64,000 nt of DNA from CAIXSC01 sp046349935 (lineage in GTDB: Bacteria; Planctomycetota; Planctomycetia; Pirellulales; Pirellulaceae). The notes under the pieces are model-generated. The model was not told where the DNA came from and did no database searches. It worked only from the letters and a program-made list of their open reading frames with translations. Location of the stretch: NCBI GenBank assembly GCA_046349935.1, contig JAXMBK010000005.1, positions 248,001 to 312,000 on the forward strand, read 5' to 3'. The position numbers were made by a program, and so were the translations under genes. This document shows, piece by piece, positions 33,804-42,473 of the stretch (position 1 is its first letter; each line of letters opens with the position of its first letter).

Positions 33804-36566
33804 TTGTCGACAGACGCGGGTGGACCGAAGGACCCTGATGCACCGCAAGGGGCTGGGGCGGCGGGTGGCAGCGGCGATTACCACGGCGGCAAGCTGGTCG
33901 ATTTTGCGATCGAGGAAGAGCTCAAGCAAAGCTACCTGACGTACGCGATGAGCGTAATCGTCAGCCGAGCGCTTCCCGACGTTCGCGACGGATTGAAACC
34001 GTCGCAGCGCCGCATTCTCGTCGCCATGAACGACTTGAACCTGGGGCCGTCGTCGTCGCGCGTCAAGTGTGCGAAGATCTCGGGCGATACCAGCGGCAAC
34101 TATCACCCGCACGGCGAGGCGGTGATTTATCCGACGCTGGTGCGCATGGCCCAAGAATGGAACATGCGGCACACGCTGATCGACAAGCAAGGCAACTTCG
34201 GCTCGATCGCGGGCCTCCCGGCGGCCGCCATGCGGTACACGGAAGCCCGCTTGTCCGCGATCGCCGCCGCGATGCTCGACGATCTCGACCTGGACACGGT
34301 CGACTTTGTGCCGACGTACGACGAGCGCAACTTGGAGCCGACGGTGTTGCCGTCGAAGTTCCCGAACTTGCTTGTCAACGGTGCGCAAGGGATCGCGGTC
34401 GGCATGGCGACGTCGATTCCGCCGCACAATCTGGGCGAAGTCTGCGACGCGCTCATTCGACTCATCGAAGAGCCCGACATCGGAATGGACGAGCTGCTGG
34501 AGATTGTGCCGGGCCCTGATTTTCCGACGGGCGGCATCATATGCGGGCGCGCGGGCATTCGCCGCGGCTACTTTACGGGCCGCAGCACGATTACGGTGCG
34601 AGCTCGTGCGAAGATCGAGGAGTACAAGAACGATCGGTATCGGATCGTCGTCTCGGAAGTGCCGTATCAGCAGGCGCGCGATCGAGTCGTCGAACGCATC
34701 GCCGAACTGGTCAACGAGGACCGGCTCAAGGGCATCTCGAATATCCGCGACGAAAGCGACCTGAAAGAGCCGGTGCGCATCGTCATCGAGATCAAACGCG
34801 ACGCCGACCCTGACGTCGTCCTCAATCAGCTCTACGAATTCTCGCCGCTGCAGGAATCGGTGTCGTTGATTTTCCTGGCGCTGGTCGACGGGAAGCCGCG
34901 CGAGCTGACGTTCAAAGAAATGCTGCAGGAGTTTCTGCGGCATCGCCTGACGGTCATTCGGCGACGCACGCAGTTCCTGTTGTCGAAGGCGCGGAAGCGC
35001 AAGCATACGGTCGAGGGTTTGCTGCTGGCGCTGGCGAACATCGACGAGATCATTCGCATTATCCGCGCGTCGAAGACGCAGGCCGAGGCGAAGGTGGGGC
35101 TGATGGGGGTCGAGTGCCCGGCGGCCATGATGCAGCGGGCCCTCGGGGACGTCGGCTTCGAGCAGTTCAAGCTGGAACGGGGCGACTTGTCGGTCTACAC
35201 ACTGACGGCCGTCCAGTCCGAAGCCATCCTCCGCATGACGCTCGGGCAACTGGTCAATCTCGAACAAGAAAAACTGTCGGGCGAGCATGCCGAGCTGCTG
35301 TTGGAGATCGCCGAGTATCTGCGGATCTTGTCGGATGAACAGAACATCCTTGAGATCATCAAGACCGACTTGCGTGACATTCGCAATCGGCATGCGGACG
35401 AACGGCGGACGGAGATCAGCGGCGAGGAGATCGGCTCGGTCGACCTCGAGGATCTCATCACCGAAGAGACGATGGTGGTGACGATCAGCCACAACGGCTA
35501 TATCAAGCGGACGCCGGCCAGCGTCTACCGCTCGCAGAAGCGCGGCGGCAAGGGGCTGAAAGGGGCGAAGACGGAGGACGAGGATCCCATTTCGCACCTG
35601 TTCGTGGCGAGCACGCACGCTTACCTGCTGTTCTTCACCAGCCAAGGGAAGGTGTACTGGCAGAAGGTGTACGACCTGCCGCAGTTGAATCGCGAAAGCC
35701 GCGGACGGGCCATCGTCAATCTGCTCAACTTGGCCGAAGGGGAGCGGATCATGGAGTGCGTGCCGGTGCGCGACTTCGACGTCGACGGCCACTTCCTCAT
35801 GATGGCGACTCGCAAGGGGCTCGTGAAAAAAACGCCGCTCGACGACTACAGCCGTCCCAAAAAGGGCGGGATCATCGCGATCAAGTTGCGCGAGGGGGAC
35901 GAGTTGGTGGACGTGGTGGTGACGAAGCCGGGCGACGAAATCGTGCTGTCGACCGCGAACGGCATGGCCATTCGCTTTCACGAGGCGGGGGCGCGGCCGA
36001 TGGGACGCAATACGTCGGGCGTGAAGGGCATCTCGCTTCGCAAGGGAGACGAAGTCGTCGGCATGGTGGTCGCGGACCCCGACGCTACGCTGCTGACGGT
36101 CTGCGAATTCGGCTACGGGAAACGGACGAGCTTCGGTCCCAATTCGCCCTACCAAGGCGGCGACAGCGAAGCGACGGGCGAGGAGGAAGCGACCGGCGAT
36201 CCGACCGCCGAAGCGCCAGTCGAAGCGCCGCCGCCGGTCGAAGCGGAGGCGGAGGATGCCGAGGACGAAGGCTCGTCCTCCAATCGCTACCGCACGCAGC
36301 GTCGCGGCGGCATGGGCATTCGCGACATCAAGACGACGCAGCGCAACGGCAAAGTGATTGCGATTGCTCGCGTGGATGACTCGAACGAAGTGCTGATGAT
36401 GACGTCGCGCGGCAAGATTCAGAAGATCGCCGCAAGCGACATGAGCGTCATCGGCCGCAATACGCAAGGCGTGCGAATCATGACGCTTGATGAAGGCGAT
36501 ACGCTCGCCGCCGTCGTGTGCGTGCCGAAGGAAGATGTGCCGACGACGGGCGACGAAACGCCGTAG
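33804..36566 (+). CDS. gyrA: DNA gyrase subunit A
   Basis: 920 residues from the TTG at 33804, which has AAAGGA exactly 8 bases upstream; a TTG at 33741 lacks this. Gyrase A cleaves and rejoins DNA during negative supercoiling. The N-terminal core has FAIEEELKQSYLTYAMSVIV, ALPDVRDGLKPSQRRIL, HPHGEAVIYPTLVRMAQEW and AAMRYTEARLS with catalytic Tyr145. The C-terminal pinwheel has GQ-type repeats such as KRGGKGLKGAK and RNTSGVKGISLRKGDEVVG. Two oddities: the quinolone-contact positions equivalent to E. coli Ser83 and Asp87 are Ala106 and Pro110, and an acidic Glu/Ala/Pro-rich insertion of about 50 residues (about 776-826) interrupts the pinwheel between GYGKRTSFG and YRTQRRGGMG. The gmd and rmd-like genes follow on the same strand. 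Confidence 0.97.
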   Translation: MSTDAGGPKDPDAPQGAGAAGGSGDYHGGKLVDFAIEEELKQSYLTYAMSVIVSRALPDVRDGLKPSQRRILVAMNDLNLGPSSSRVKCAKISGDTSGNYHPHGEAVIYPTLVRMAQEWNMRHTLIDKQGNFGSIAGLPAAAMRYTEARLSAIAAAMLDDLDLDTVDFVPTYDERNLEPTVLPSKFPNLLVNGAQGIAVGMATSIPPHNLGEVCDALIRLIEEPDIGMDELLEIVPGPDFPTGGIICGRAGIRRGYFTGRSTITVRARAKIEEYKNDRYRIVVSEVPYQQARDRVVERIAELVNEDRLKGISNIRDESDLKEPVRIVIEIKRDADPDVVLNQLYEFSPLQESVSLIFLALVDGKPRELTFKEMLQEFLRHRLTVIRRRTQFLLSKARKRKHTVEGLLLALANIDEIIRIIRASKTQAEAKVGLMGVECPAAMMQRALGDVGFEQFKLERGDLSVYTLTAVQSEAILRMTLGQLVNLEQEKLSGEHAELLLEIAEYLRILSDEQNILEIIKTDLRDIRNRHADERRTEISGEEIGSVDLEDLITEETMVVTISHNGYIKRTPASVYRSQKRGGKGLKGAKTEDEDPISHLFVASTHAYLLFFTSQGKVYWQKVYDLPQLNRESRGRAIVNLLNLAEGERIMECVPVRDFDVDGHFLMMATRKGLVKKTPLDDYSRPKKGGIIAIKLREGDELVDVVVTKPGDEIVLSTANGMAIRFHEAGARPMGRNTSGVKGISLRKGDEVVGMVVADPDATLLTVCEFGYGKRTSFGPNSPYQGGDSEATGEEEATGDPTAEAPVEAPPPVEAEAEDAEDEGSSSNRYRTQRRGGMGIRDIKTTQRNGKVIAIARVDDSNEVLMMTSRGKIQKIAASDMSVIGRNTQGVRIMTLDEGDTLAAVVCVPKEDVPTTGDETP

Positions 36567-36611
36567 TCGCCGCATGTCCGCGGAAGTGGGTTGCAAGCGG
36601 AGGGCCGCGCC

Positions 36612-37583
36612 ATGTCGCGACGCGCGTTGATCACGGGCATAACGGGGCAAGACGGCGCCTACTTATCGCGGCTGCTGCTCGAGAAGGGGTACGAGGTGCA
36701 CGGCGTCATGCGACGCACGAGCACCGACGGGCTGGAGCGGATCGCCGAGATTCGCGACCGCCTGCACCTGCACTGCGCTGATCTGCTCGACGAAATGTCG
36801 CTGGTGCGCTTGCTGGAGCGCGTCGCGCCGCAAGAAGTCTACAACTTGGCGGCGCAATCGTTCGTGACGGCCAGCTTTGAACAGCCGATCTTGACCGGCG
36901 AAGTCACTGCGCTGGGAGTCGCTCGGCTGCTGGAAGCGATTCGACAAGTCGATCCGCGGATTCGGTTCTATCAGGCCAGCAGCAGCGAGATGTTCGGTGC
37001 TGTGCTGGAGGATCCGCAGACGGAGCGGACGCCGTTCTGGCCGCGGAGTCCCTACGGCGTGGCCAAAGTGTACGGCCACTGGATCACGATCAACTACCGA
37101 GAGAGCTACGGGATCTTTGCCTGCAGCGGCATCCTGTTCAATCACGAATCGCCATGGCGGGGAAAAGAGTTCGTGACCCGCAAGATCACCGACGCGGTGG
37201 CGCGCATCAAGCTGGGCAAGCAACGTACGCTCAAGCTGGGCAATCTCGACGCGGAACGCGATTGGGGGTTCGCGGGCGACTATGTCGACGCCATGCAGCG
37301 CATGTTGGCGCACTCCGAACCAGGCGACTATGTGGTCGCGACCGGCCAGCGACATTCGGTGCGCGACTTTGCGTCGCTGGCCTTTTCTCACGCGGGGCTG
37401 GACTGGCGCGACTTTGTCGAGACCGATTCAAAACTGTTGCGGCCCGCGGAAGTACAGCACCTGTGCGGGGACGCGTCGAAGGCGCGACGCGTGTTAGGGT
37501 GGACGCCGAAGGTGAGTCTGGCCGAATTGGCGGCGATGATGGTCGACGCCGATCTCGAGCGCGTGCGGCGGGAGACGGACTGA
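36612..37583 (+). CDS. gmd: GDP-mannose 4,6-dehydratase
   Basis: 323 residues. Gmd converts GDP-D-mannose to GDP-4-keto-6-deoxymannose, the branch point to GDP-fucose, GDP-rhamnose and related sugars for surface glycans. The extended SDR fold is clear: LITGITGQDGAYLSRLLLEK, VHGVMRRTST, EVYNLAAQSFVTASFEQP, YQASSSEMFGAV, the catalytic YGVAK, SGILFNHESPWRGKEFVTRK, and NLDAERDWGFAGDYVDAMQR. GGAGGG lies 8 bases before the ATG at 36612, preferred over a start 21 bases upstream. The next gene, 21 bp downstream, is the matching 4-keto reductase. Confidence 0.95.
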   Translation: MSRRALITGITGQDGAYLSRLLLEKGYEVHGVMRRTSTDGLERIAEIRDRLHLHCADLLDEMSLVRLLERVAPQEVYNLAAQSFVTASFEQPILTGEVTALGVARLLEAIRQVDPRIRFYQASSSEMFGAVLEDPQTERTPFWPRSPYGVAKVYGHWITINYRESYGIFACSGILFNHESPWRGKEFVTRKITDAVARIKLGKQRTLKLGNLDAERDWGFAGDYVDAMQRMLAHSEPGDYVVATGQRHSVRDFASLAFSHAGLDWRDFVETDSKLLRPAEVQHLCGDASKARRVLGWTPKVSLAELAAMMVDADLERVRRETD

Positions 37584-37604
37584 CCGTTCAGGGAGCAACC
37601 GTTT

Positions 37605-38534
37605 GTGCGTGCGTTCATTACCGGCGCGACTGGATTCGCAGGGCTGCACTTGGCCGAGTGGCTGATCGAGTGCGGCGACGAGGTCGTCGGCTCCACGCGC
37701 GAGGGACGCTGGTCGACGAACTCTGCGGCGCCCCAGATGTCGCTCATTCCGTGGGATCTGGCCAGCGGCTCGACCGAAGCGCTGAGCGAGATGCTGCAGC
37801 GGTTTCAACCCGCCGCGGTGTATCATTTGGCGGCGCTGAGCGTGCCGAGCGATTGCGGCGGGGACGAGCCGACGGCGGCGGCGTGGAAAGTGAACGTCGA
37901 AGCGACGCAGACGCTGGTTCAACTGCTGGCCGGTTGCTCGTGGCGCCCGCGGCTGGTGCTGGCGAGCACCAGCCATGTCTATGGACCGCAAGCGGGCGCC
38001 GAGGTGCACGTGGGAGAGACGCACCCTGTCGCGCCTCGGTCCGGCTACGCCAAAACGAAATGGGCGGCCGAACAAGCGGTGCTCGCTGCCGCAAGGGCCG
38101 GTCGAGTCGACGCCTTGGTCGCTCGCGCGTTCAAGCACGCCGGACCTCGGCAAGGCGAACGGATGATGTTGATCGAATGGATCTCGCAGTTCGTGCGCGG
38201 AGCGGACCCGGTCGTCGTCCAGTGCTTGGATAGTCACGTCGATCTGTCGGACGTGCGCGACGTAGTCCGCGCCTATCGACTGCTCGCCCAACTCGGCGTC
38301 GCGGGCGAAATCTACAACGTCGGCAGCGGCTGCGAGCAGCGAACGGGAGACCTGTTCTTTCGATTGCGCGAGATGGTCGATGCAACTCGGCCGTACCAGG
38401 AGTCGCGGCCGGGAAGGAAGCAGGAGTGGATCGCCGACGTCTCGAAGCTGGTCGCCGCGACGGGGTGGCGCGCGGAGCATCCATGGGAGCGGATGATCCG
38501 CGATGCGCTGGACGAGTATCGAGGGCGAGCGTGA
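37605..38534 (+). CDS. rmd: NAD(P)-dependent SDR, GDP-4-keto-6-deoxy-D-mannose reductase-like
   Basis: 309 residues. Rmd-type reductases turn the Gmd product into GDP-D-rhamnose. Seen: AFITGATGFAGLHLAEWLIE, VYHLAALSVPSDCGGDEP, VLASTSHVYGP, the catalytic SGYAKTK, ARAFKHAGPRQ, HVDLSDVRDVVRAYRLL and EIYNVGSG, the last two characteristic of Rmd-like enzymes. The start is GTG with GGGAG 9 bases upstream. Placement right after gmd on the same strand supports the role. A GDP-fucose or GDP-talose-forming enzyme cannot be excluded from sequence alone. It converges with the cytochrome gene, leaving a gap of 15 bp. Confidence 0.8.
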   Translation: MRAFITGATGFAGLHLAEWLIECGDEVVGSTREGRWSTNSAAPQMSLIPWDLASGSTEALSEMLQRFQPAAVYHLAALSVPSDCGGDEPTAAAWKVNVEATQTLVQLLAGCSWRPRLVLASTSHVYGPQAGAEVHVGETHPVAPRSGYAKTKWAAEQAVLAAARAGRVDALVARAFKHAGPRQGERMMLIEWISQFVRGADPVVVQCLDSHVDLSDVRDVVRAYRLLAQLGVAGEIYNVGSGCEQRTGDLFFRLREMVDATRPYQESRPGRKQEWIADVSKLVAATGWRAEHPWERMIRDALDEYRGRA

Positions 38535-38549
38535 GTCAGTCGTCGGCGA

Positions 38550-41500
38550 CTATTCCACTTCTTTGAGGTACGCGATCAGGTCGGCGAGCGCCTGCTTGTC
38601 GACTTGTTTCTCGAGTCCTTCGGGCATCAGCGACATGCCGGAGCTTTTCAGCTCCTCGATGTCGATGCGCAGCACGGTATCGGACGCGTTGTCGGCCCGC
38701 TTGAGCGTAACGCTCGTGGCGCTCTCGGCGGTGATCATGCCGCTGAGCGAACGTCCGTCCTGCGTGACGACCGTGTAGTTGAGGTACTGCGGATTCACTT
38801 CGCGGTTGGGGTCGAGCACGTTGAGCAGGATGGCTTCGGGGCCGCGGGCCTTCATGGCGGCCAGATTTGGGCCCGTGGGGTGACCGAGCCCCTGCAGTTG
38901 ATGGCAGGCGGCGCAGACCTTCTTAAAGACTTCTTTGCCGCGCCCTGCGTCGCCGGCGAGCGTCAGTGCGTCGCGATACGACTCGACGACGTCGCCCCGC
39001 CGACCCACTTGCAGCTTGGCGATCACGGCCGCCGACCGGGCCTTCACTTGAGCGTCAGCGTGGCTGGCGAGCAGACGCCAGCGCGCCGGATCGATGTCGC
39101 CGACGGCGATCGAGTCCGACTGGACGGCGTCGAGCAGCGCGAGAATCCAGTCGGGTCGCGAGAAGAGGACGTCGGCGGCTTGATTGCGCAGGCGGGGGCT
39201 CAAGGACGACCAACGCTCCAACAACAGCTTGGCGACTTGCGGGTCGCGGAATGCGCCGAGCACATTGAGGGCGGCCGTTTGGACGTCGGCCGGTTGAGCT
39301 GGTTCCAGCAGTTTGACGAGCGTGGCGGACAGTTCCTCAAGCCGACCGAGGCGCAGTTGTTGGACGGCCGCAGTTCGTTCGGCCGGTTTCAATTGATCGT
39401 CGACCGCACGTTTGGCGGCGCTGACGACCATGGCCTTGACCAATTCGTCGGCTCGACCGCCGGTGGCGGCGGCGACTTGTTCGGCCAGCGGCGTGCCCGG
39501 TTTAACGGCCAGTCCTTGAAGGATGACTTGCAGGGTCGCCGTTTCGGCGGCGGGGATCTCCCGCAAGGCGGCGACCAGCGACGCGACGTCGTCCTCGCGC
39601 TGCTGCTTCCCGATTTGCTCGGCCAATTGCCGCAGCCACTCGCGGCCCGCCGCGGTCGTACGGAAGGACGCATCGCCGACGAGCGCTTCGAGGACGGCGC
39701 CGGCGCCTTCGGCCAGCGAACTGCGGACCGCCGTGCGAATCCACAGGTCGGCCGGATCGCGTTTGGCCAATTGGGCGAGGGCCGCATTGCGGCGTGGGCC
39801 TGACGTTTCGCCGAGGGTGAAAGCGAGCTGATACCGGACGCGCAGGTCGGGGTCGGAAACGAGGTCGTAAATCGCTTCTCGGACGGCGGGCGCATCGGCC
39901 AACAGACGCTCCGAGAGTGAAACCGCATGACGGCGCACACGCGGGTCGGCGTCGCGCAGCGCCGCGAGGATGACCTCGGGCGTCAGGGCCTGGAGTCCGT
40001 CCAGCGCGCTCAGCGCGGTCACTCGACCCACGGCCGATTGCGACTCACGCGCCAGCGTCTCGAGCGCTGGAACGGCCGATCGGTCTTGTCGCTCATACAA
40101 GAGACGTTGCGCCGCGTCGCGATGCCAGCCGTTGGGATGGGCAAGCGTCTGGACGAGGTCGGCGGTGGAGGCGGCGCTGAGCTGCGGGGGGGCGGAGGGT
40201 CGAGCGCCGACGGGGGCGATGCGGTAGATGCGCCCGCGGTCTCGACCGCTGGTGAGGTCCAAGTGCTTCTTGATGACGGGATGCAGGCTGGCCGGATGCT
40301 CGATCACTTCACGATACATGTCGGCGACGTACAGCGTGCCGTCGGGCGCGTTGGCGAACTGCACGGGACGAAACCAAATGTCTTCCGACGTGACGAACTC
40401 GACCTTCTGATCGAGGCGTCGGCCGACGTTCGGAATGCCGGCTGGTTCCAGGCGTTTGCGATGGATCAGATTGCCGCCGACATCGCCGACGACGGCGATT
40501 CCCTGATACTCGGCGGGCCAGGCGTTGCCGCGATAGATGGTCACGCCGGTGGCGCTGGTGAAGTAGCCGGCGGGTCGACCGCCGCCTTCGACGACGCCCG
40601 GAATGACGCCCTTGCTGCGCAGGCGCGTGCGCACGATGCGCCACGGTTCGACGGGGCTCGTGCGATAGACGTCGGCTTGCGGTCCGTCTTCCGCGATGCT
40701 GAGTCGCGAGGCGGGAGGCGCCAGGTAAGGATTGCGCGCGACGTAGCGGTCCTCGAACATGACCTGTTGCAGGTGGTCGCTGTTATGGCAGACGTAGGTC
40801 GTGCCGAAATCATCTCGCGACATTCCGTGTTGTGCGCCGCCGCTGGTCGCCGTCATTTTCCAGGTGCGCGGGTCGATCGCGAAGTCGCGACCGCGCAGCG
40901 CGAGCCCGTTTTGCGTCGCTGCTTTCGCGGCGTCGAAGTCGGGGTGGTCGGGACCGAGCAGCACGACGGCGCCGCTGCTGCTTGTGGCGCCATGAATGCG
41001 ATTGTCGAGTCCCCACTGGAACGAATTGAGCAGGCCTTGCACGTTAGAGCGAGCGAAGCCGGTGAAGAGGTGCTTCCGTTCATCAGCCTTTCCATCGCCG
41101 TCGCGGTCGCGCAGGAAATAGATCTCAGGCGGGGCGCCCACCAGAACGCCGCCGTTGACCGCTAGGAGCGCCGTCGGCCAGGAGAGTCCTTCGGCATAGA
41201 CGGTCGACTGGTCGTAGACGCCGTCGCGATCGGAATCCACCAGCAAGCGGATGCGGCCCAGAAACGCTTTGTCATCTTCCGAGTAGTCGCGCATCTCGAC
41301 GACGAACAGACGTCCATTTTCGTCGAAGGACATGGCGATCGGGTCGGTCACGAGCGGTTCGGCGGCCACTCGTTGCATTTCAAATCCCGCGGCGACATGG
41401 AATTTGGCGAGCGCTGCGTCGGGTTCCAGCGGCGGGATGCGCGGCAGTTCGCCGGCATAATCGACGTCGACGGAGTCGGACTTTGCGGCCTCGGGTTTCG

Positions 41501-41639
41501 CGTTCTCGGGTTTCGCGGTCGCCGGTTGAGCGGGGGGAGCGTTTTGAGCCGCGAGTGGGCGCGGGGGCGGAGTGAGGAGGAAAAGAGCGAGGGTCCCGGC
41601 GAGCAGGGCGCGGGCGAGCGGGCGCACAAAGTCGGTCAT
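38550..41639 (-). CDS. PVC-type heme-binding CxxCH protein with HEAT repeats
   Basis: 1029 residues from the ATG at 41639, with AAAGGAG about 6 bases upstream; the longer frame begins in an unlikely context. Signal peptide ALLAGTLALFLLTPPPRPLAA is followed by an Ala/Pro/Lys linker to about residue 65. Residues about 75-480 form the dehydrogenase-type propeller (AAGFEMQRVAAEPLVTDPIA, RLFVVEMRDYSED, DRDGDGKADERKHLFTG, FANAPDGTLYVADMYREVIE). About 490-870 are HEAT-like repeats. The heme domain has CAACH (909-913), LGHPTGPNLAAM, VLDPNREVNPQYLNYTVVTQ and SLMPEGLEKQVDKQ. It lacks the extra N-terminal domains of the proteins at 12571 and 27098. Exported electron-transfer function is inferred from the family. 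Confidence 0.93.
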   Translation of the reverse strand: MTDFVRPLARALLAGTLALFLLTPPPRPLAAQNAPPAQPATAKPENAKPEAAKSDSVDVDYAGELPRIPPLEPDAALAKFHVAAGFEMQRVAAEPLVTDPIAMSFDENGRLFVVEMRDYSEDDKAFLGRIRLLVDSDRDGVYDQSTVYAEGLSWPTALLAVNGGVLVGAPPEIYFLRDRDGDGKADERKHLFTGFARSNVQGLLNSFQWGLDNRIHGATSSSGAVVLLGPDHPDFDAAKAATQNGLALRGRDFAIDPRTWKMTATSGGAQHGMSRDDFGTTYVCHNSDHLQQVMFEDRYVARNPYLAPPASRLSIAEDGPQADVYRTSPVEPWRIVRTRLRSKGVIPGVVEGGGRPAGYFTSATGVTIYRGNAWPAEYQGIAVVGDVGGNLIHRKRLEPAGIPNVGRRLDQKVEFVTSEDIWFRPVQFANAPDGTLYVADMYREVIEHPASLHPVIKKHLDLTSGRDRGRIYRIAPVGARPSAPPQLSAASTADLVQTLAHPNGWHRDAAQRLLYERQDRSAVPALETLARESQSAVGRVTALSALDGLQALTPEVILAALRDADPRVRRHAVSLSERLLADAPAVREAIYDLVSDPDLRVRYQLAFTLGETSGPRRNAALAQLAKRDPADLWIRTAVRSSLAEGAGAVLEALVGDASFRTTAAGREWLRQLAEQIGKQQREDDVASLVAALREIPAAETATLQVILQGLAVKPGTPLAEQVAAATGGRADELVKAMVVSAAKRAVDDQLKPAERTAAVQQLRLGRLEELSATLVKLLEPAQPADVQTAALNVLGAFRDPQVAKLLLERWSSLSPRLRNQAADVLFSRPDWILALLDAVQSDSIAVGDIDPARWRLLASHADAQVKARSAAVIAKLQVGRRGDVVESYRDALTLAGDAGRGKEVFKKVCAACHQLQGLGHPTGPNLAAMKARGPEAILLNVLDPNREVNPQYLNYTVVTQDGRSLSGMITAESATSVTLKRADNASDTVLRIDIEELKSSGMSLMPEGLEKQVDKQALADLIAYLKEVE

Positions 41640-42022
41640 GGAGACTCCTTTGGGAAGTATTGACCGGTGAGGGCTGGGAAGGACCCGAGGGCGGTCCGGC
41701 GGGGACATTAGAATACCTAACTTTGCGCGCTCACAAAATCGTTCTTGAAAATAGAACAAGAAAAATTTTGCTAGACATTCTGCGCCCGATGTCCAGCAGC
41801 CGGTTCGCGGCGCGGCAGGTGTAAATGTTTTTCTGGTTTGAGTTTGCGTAGAGTGGGGGTCGTGGGTTAATCGTTACTTTGGGGGGGGCTTAATTTGACA
41901 CTCAGCCTGGACATACCTATAGTGCTGTGCTAGCAGGGTCGGAGCTAGGGCGGGGAATACGCCGGTAGACGCGACCGCTGGTCGAGAAGTAAGCACACGA
42001 GTTGGAAAGCGGCGAGGTCACG
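41640..42022. other. 383-bp divergent intergenic region upstream of dksA
   Basis: No gene seen. It holds the near-consensus dksA promoter (41895-41923), an inverted repeat GTTCT-N7-AGAAC at 41741-41757 in an AT-rich patch that may belong to control of the leftward cytochrome gene, and a run of eight G at 41881-41888. The transcript leader of dksA would be about 90 bases. Confidence 0.6.
41895..41923 (+). promoter_or_regulatory. near-consensus sigma-70 promoter of the dksA/lspA unit
   Basis: TTGACA at 41895-41900, exactly 17 bases, then TATAGT at 41918-41923. One base off consensus in the -10 and optimal spacing make this one of the strongest promoter matches in the window. Transcription would begin near 41930, about 93 bases before the ATG at 42023. 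Confidence 0.85.
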
Positions 42023-42400
42023 ATGAATAAGCGTGAGATGAAGGACTACAAGAAGCTCCTCCTGGGACTCCGTGGTCGATTGCGGGGCGACGTCAGCGCG
42101 ATGGCCGACGCGGCGCTCAACAAAACTCGCAGCGAAGCAAGCGGCGACTTGTCGAGCATGCCGATCCACATGGCCGACGTGGGCAGCGACAACTTCGAGC
42201 AGGAGTTTACGCTCAGTCTGATGGAGAACGACGAGGAGTCGTTGAATCAGATTGAAGCGGCGTTGGAACGGATCGAAGAGGGAGTTTACGGGGTGTGCCT
42301 GGAATGCGAGGCGAAGATCCCGAAGACTCGGCTGAACGCGATTCCGTATACGCCGCACTGCGTCAAGTGTGCGTCGAAGCTGCAGAAGCAGCACCGCTAA
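42023..42400 (+). CDS. DksA/TraR C4-type zinc-finger regulator
   Basis: 125 residues. DksA/TraR proteins enter the RNA polymerase secondary channel and alter transcription, often with ppGpp. The N-terminal half is helical (MKDYKKLLLGLRGRLRGDV; ADVGSDNFEQEFTLSLMEND), consistent with a coiled-coil arm. The C-terminal zinc finger has all four cysteines: CLEC (92, 95) and CVKC (113, 116), with the typical GVYGVC and IPKTRLNAIPYTPHC context. The start ATG at 42023 has GAGGT 5 bases upstream. It is driven by the promoter at 41895 and probably co-transcribed with lspA, whose start lies about 70 bp after the stop. Confidence 0.92.
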   Translation: MNKREMKDYKKLLLGLRGRLRGDVSAMADAALNKTRSEASGDLSSMPIHMADVGSDNFEQEFTLSLMENDEESLNQIEAALERIEEGVYGVCLECEAKIPKTRLNAIPYTPHCVKCASKLQKQHR

Positions 42401-42406
42401 CTTGCC

Positions 42407-42466
42407 GGATGCGCCAGTGACGGATGCGCCAGTGACGGATGTGCCTGTGACGGATACGCCTGGGAA
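42407..42466 (+). repeat. 15-bp tandem repeat, four units, between dksA and lspA
   Basis: Units start at 42407, 42422, 42437 and 42452. The first two are identical (GGATGCGCCAGTGAC), the third has two changes, the fourth is degenerate. The array is in frame with lspA and, if a GTG, TTG or upstream start is used, would encode a DAPVT-type N-terminal repeat. If the ATG at 42474 is the start, it lies in the leader and spaces the two genes. Confidence 0.85.
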
Positions 42467-42473
42467 TGGCGCC

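Noticed and set aside
33471..36650. A minus-strand open frame of about 1059 codons opposite gyrA
   Set aside because: It is the antisense shadow of gyrA: composition is Arg/His-rich with no domain pattern, and gyrA on the other strand is unmistakable.
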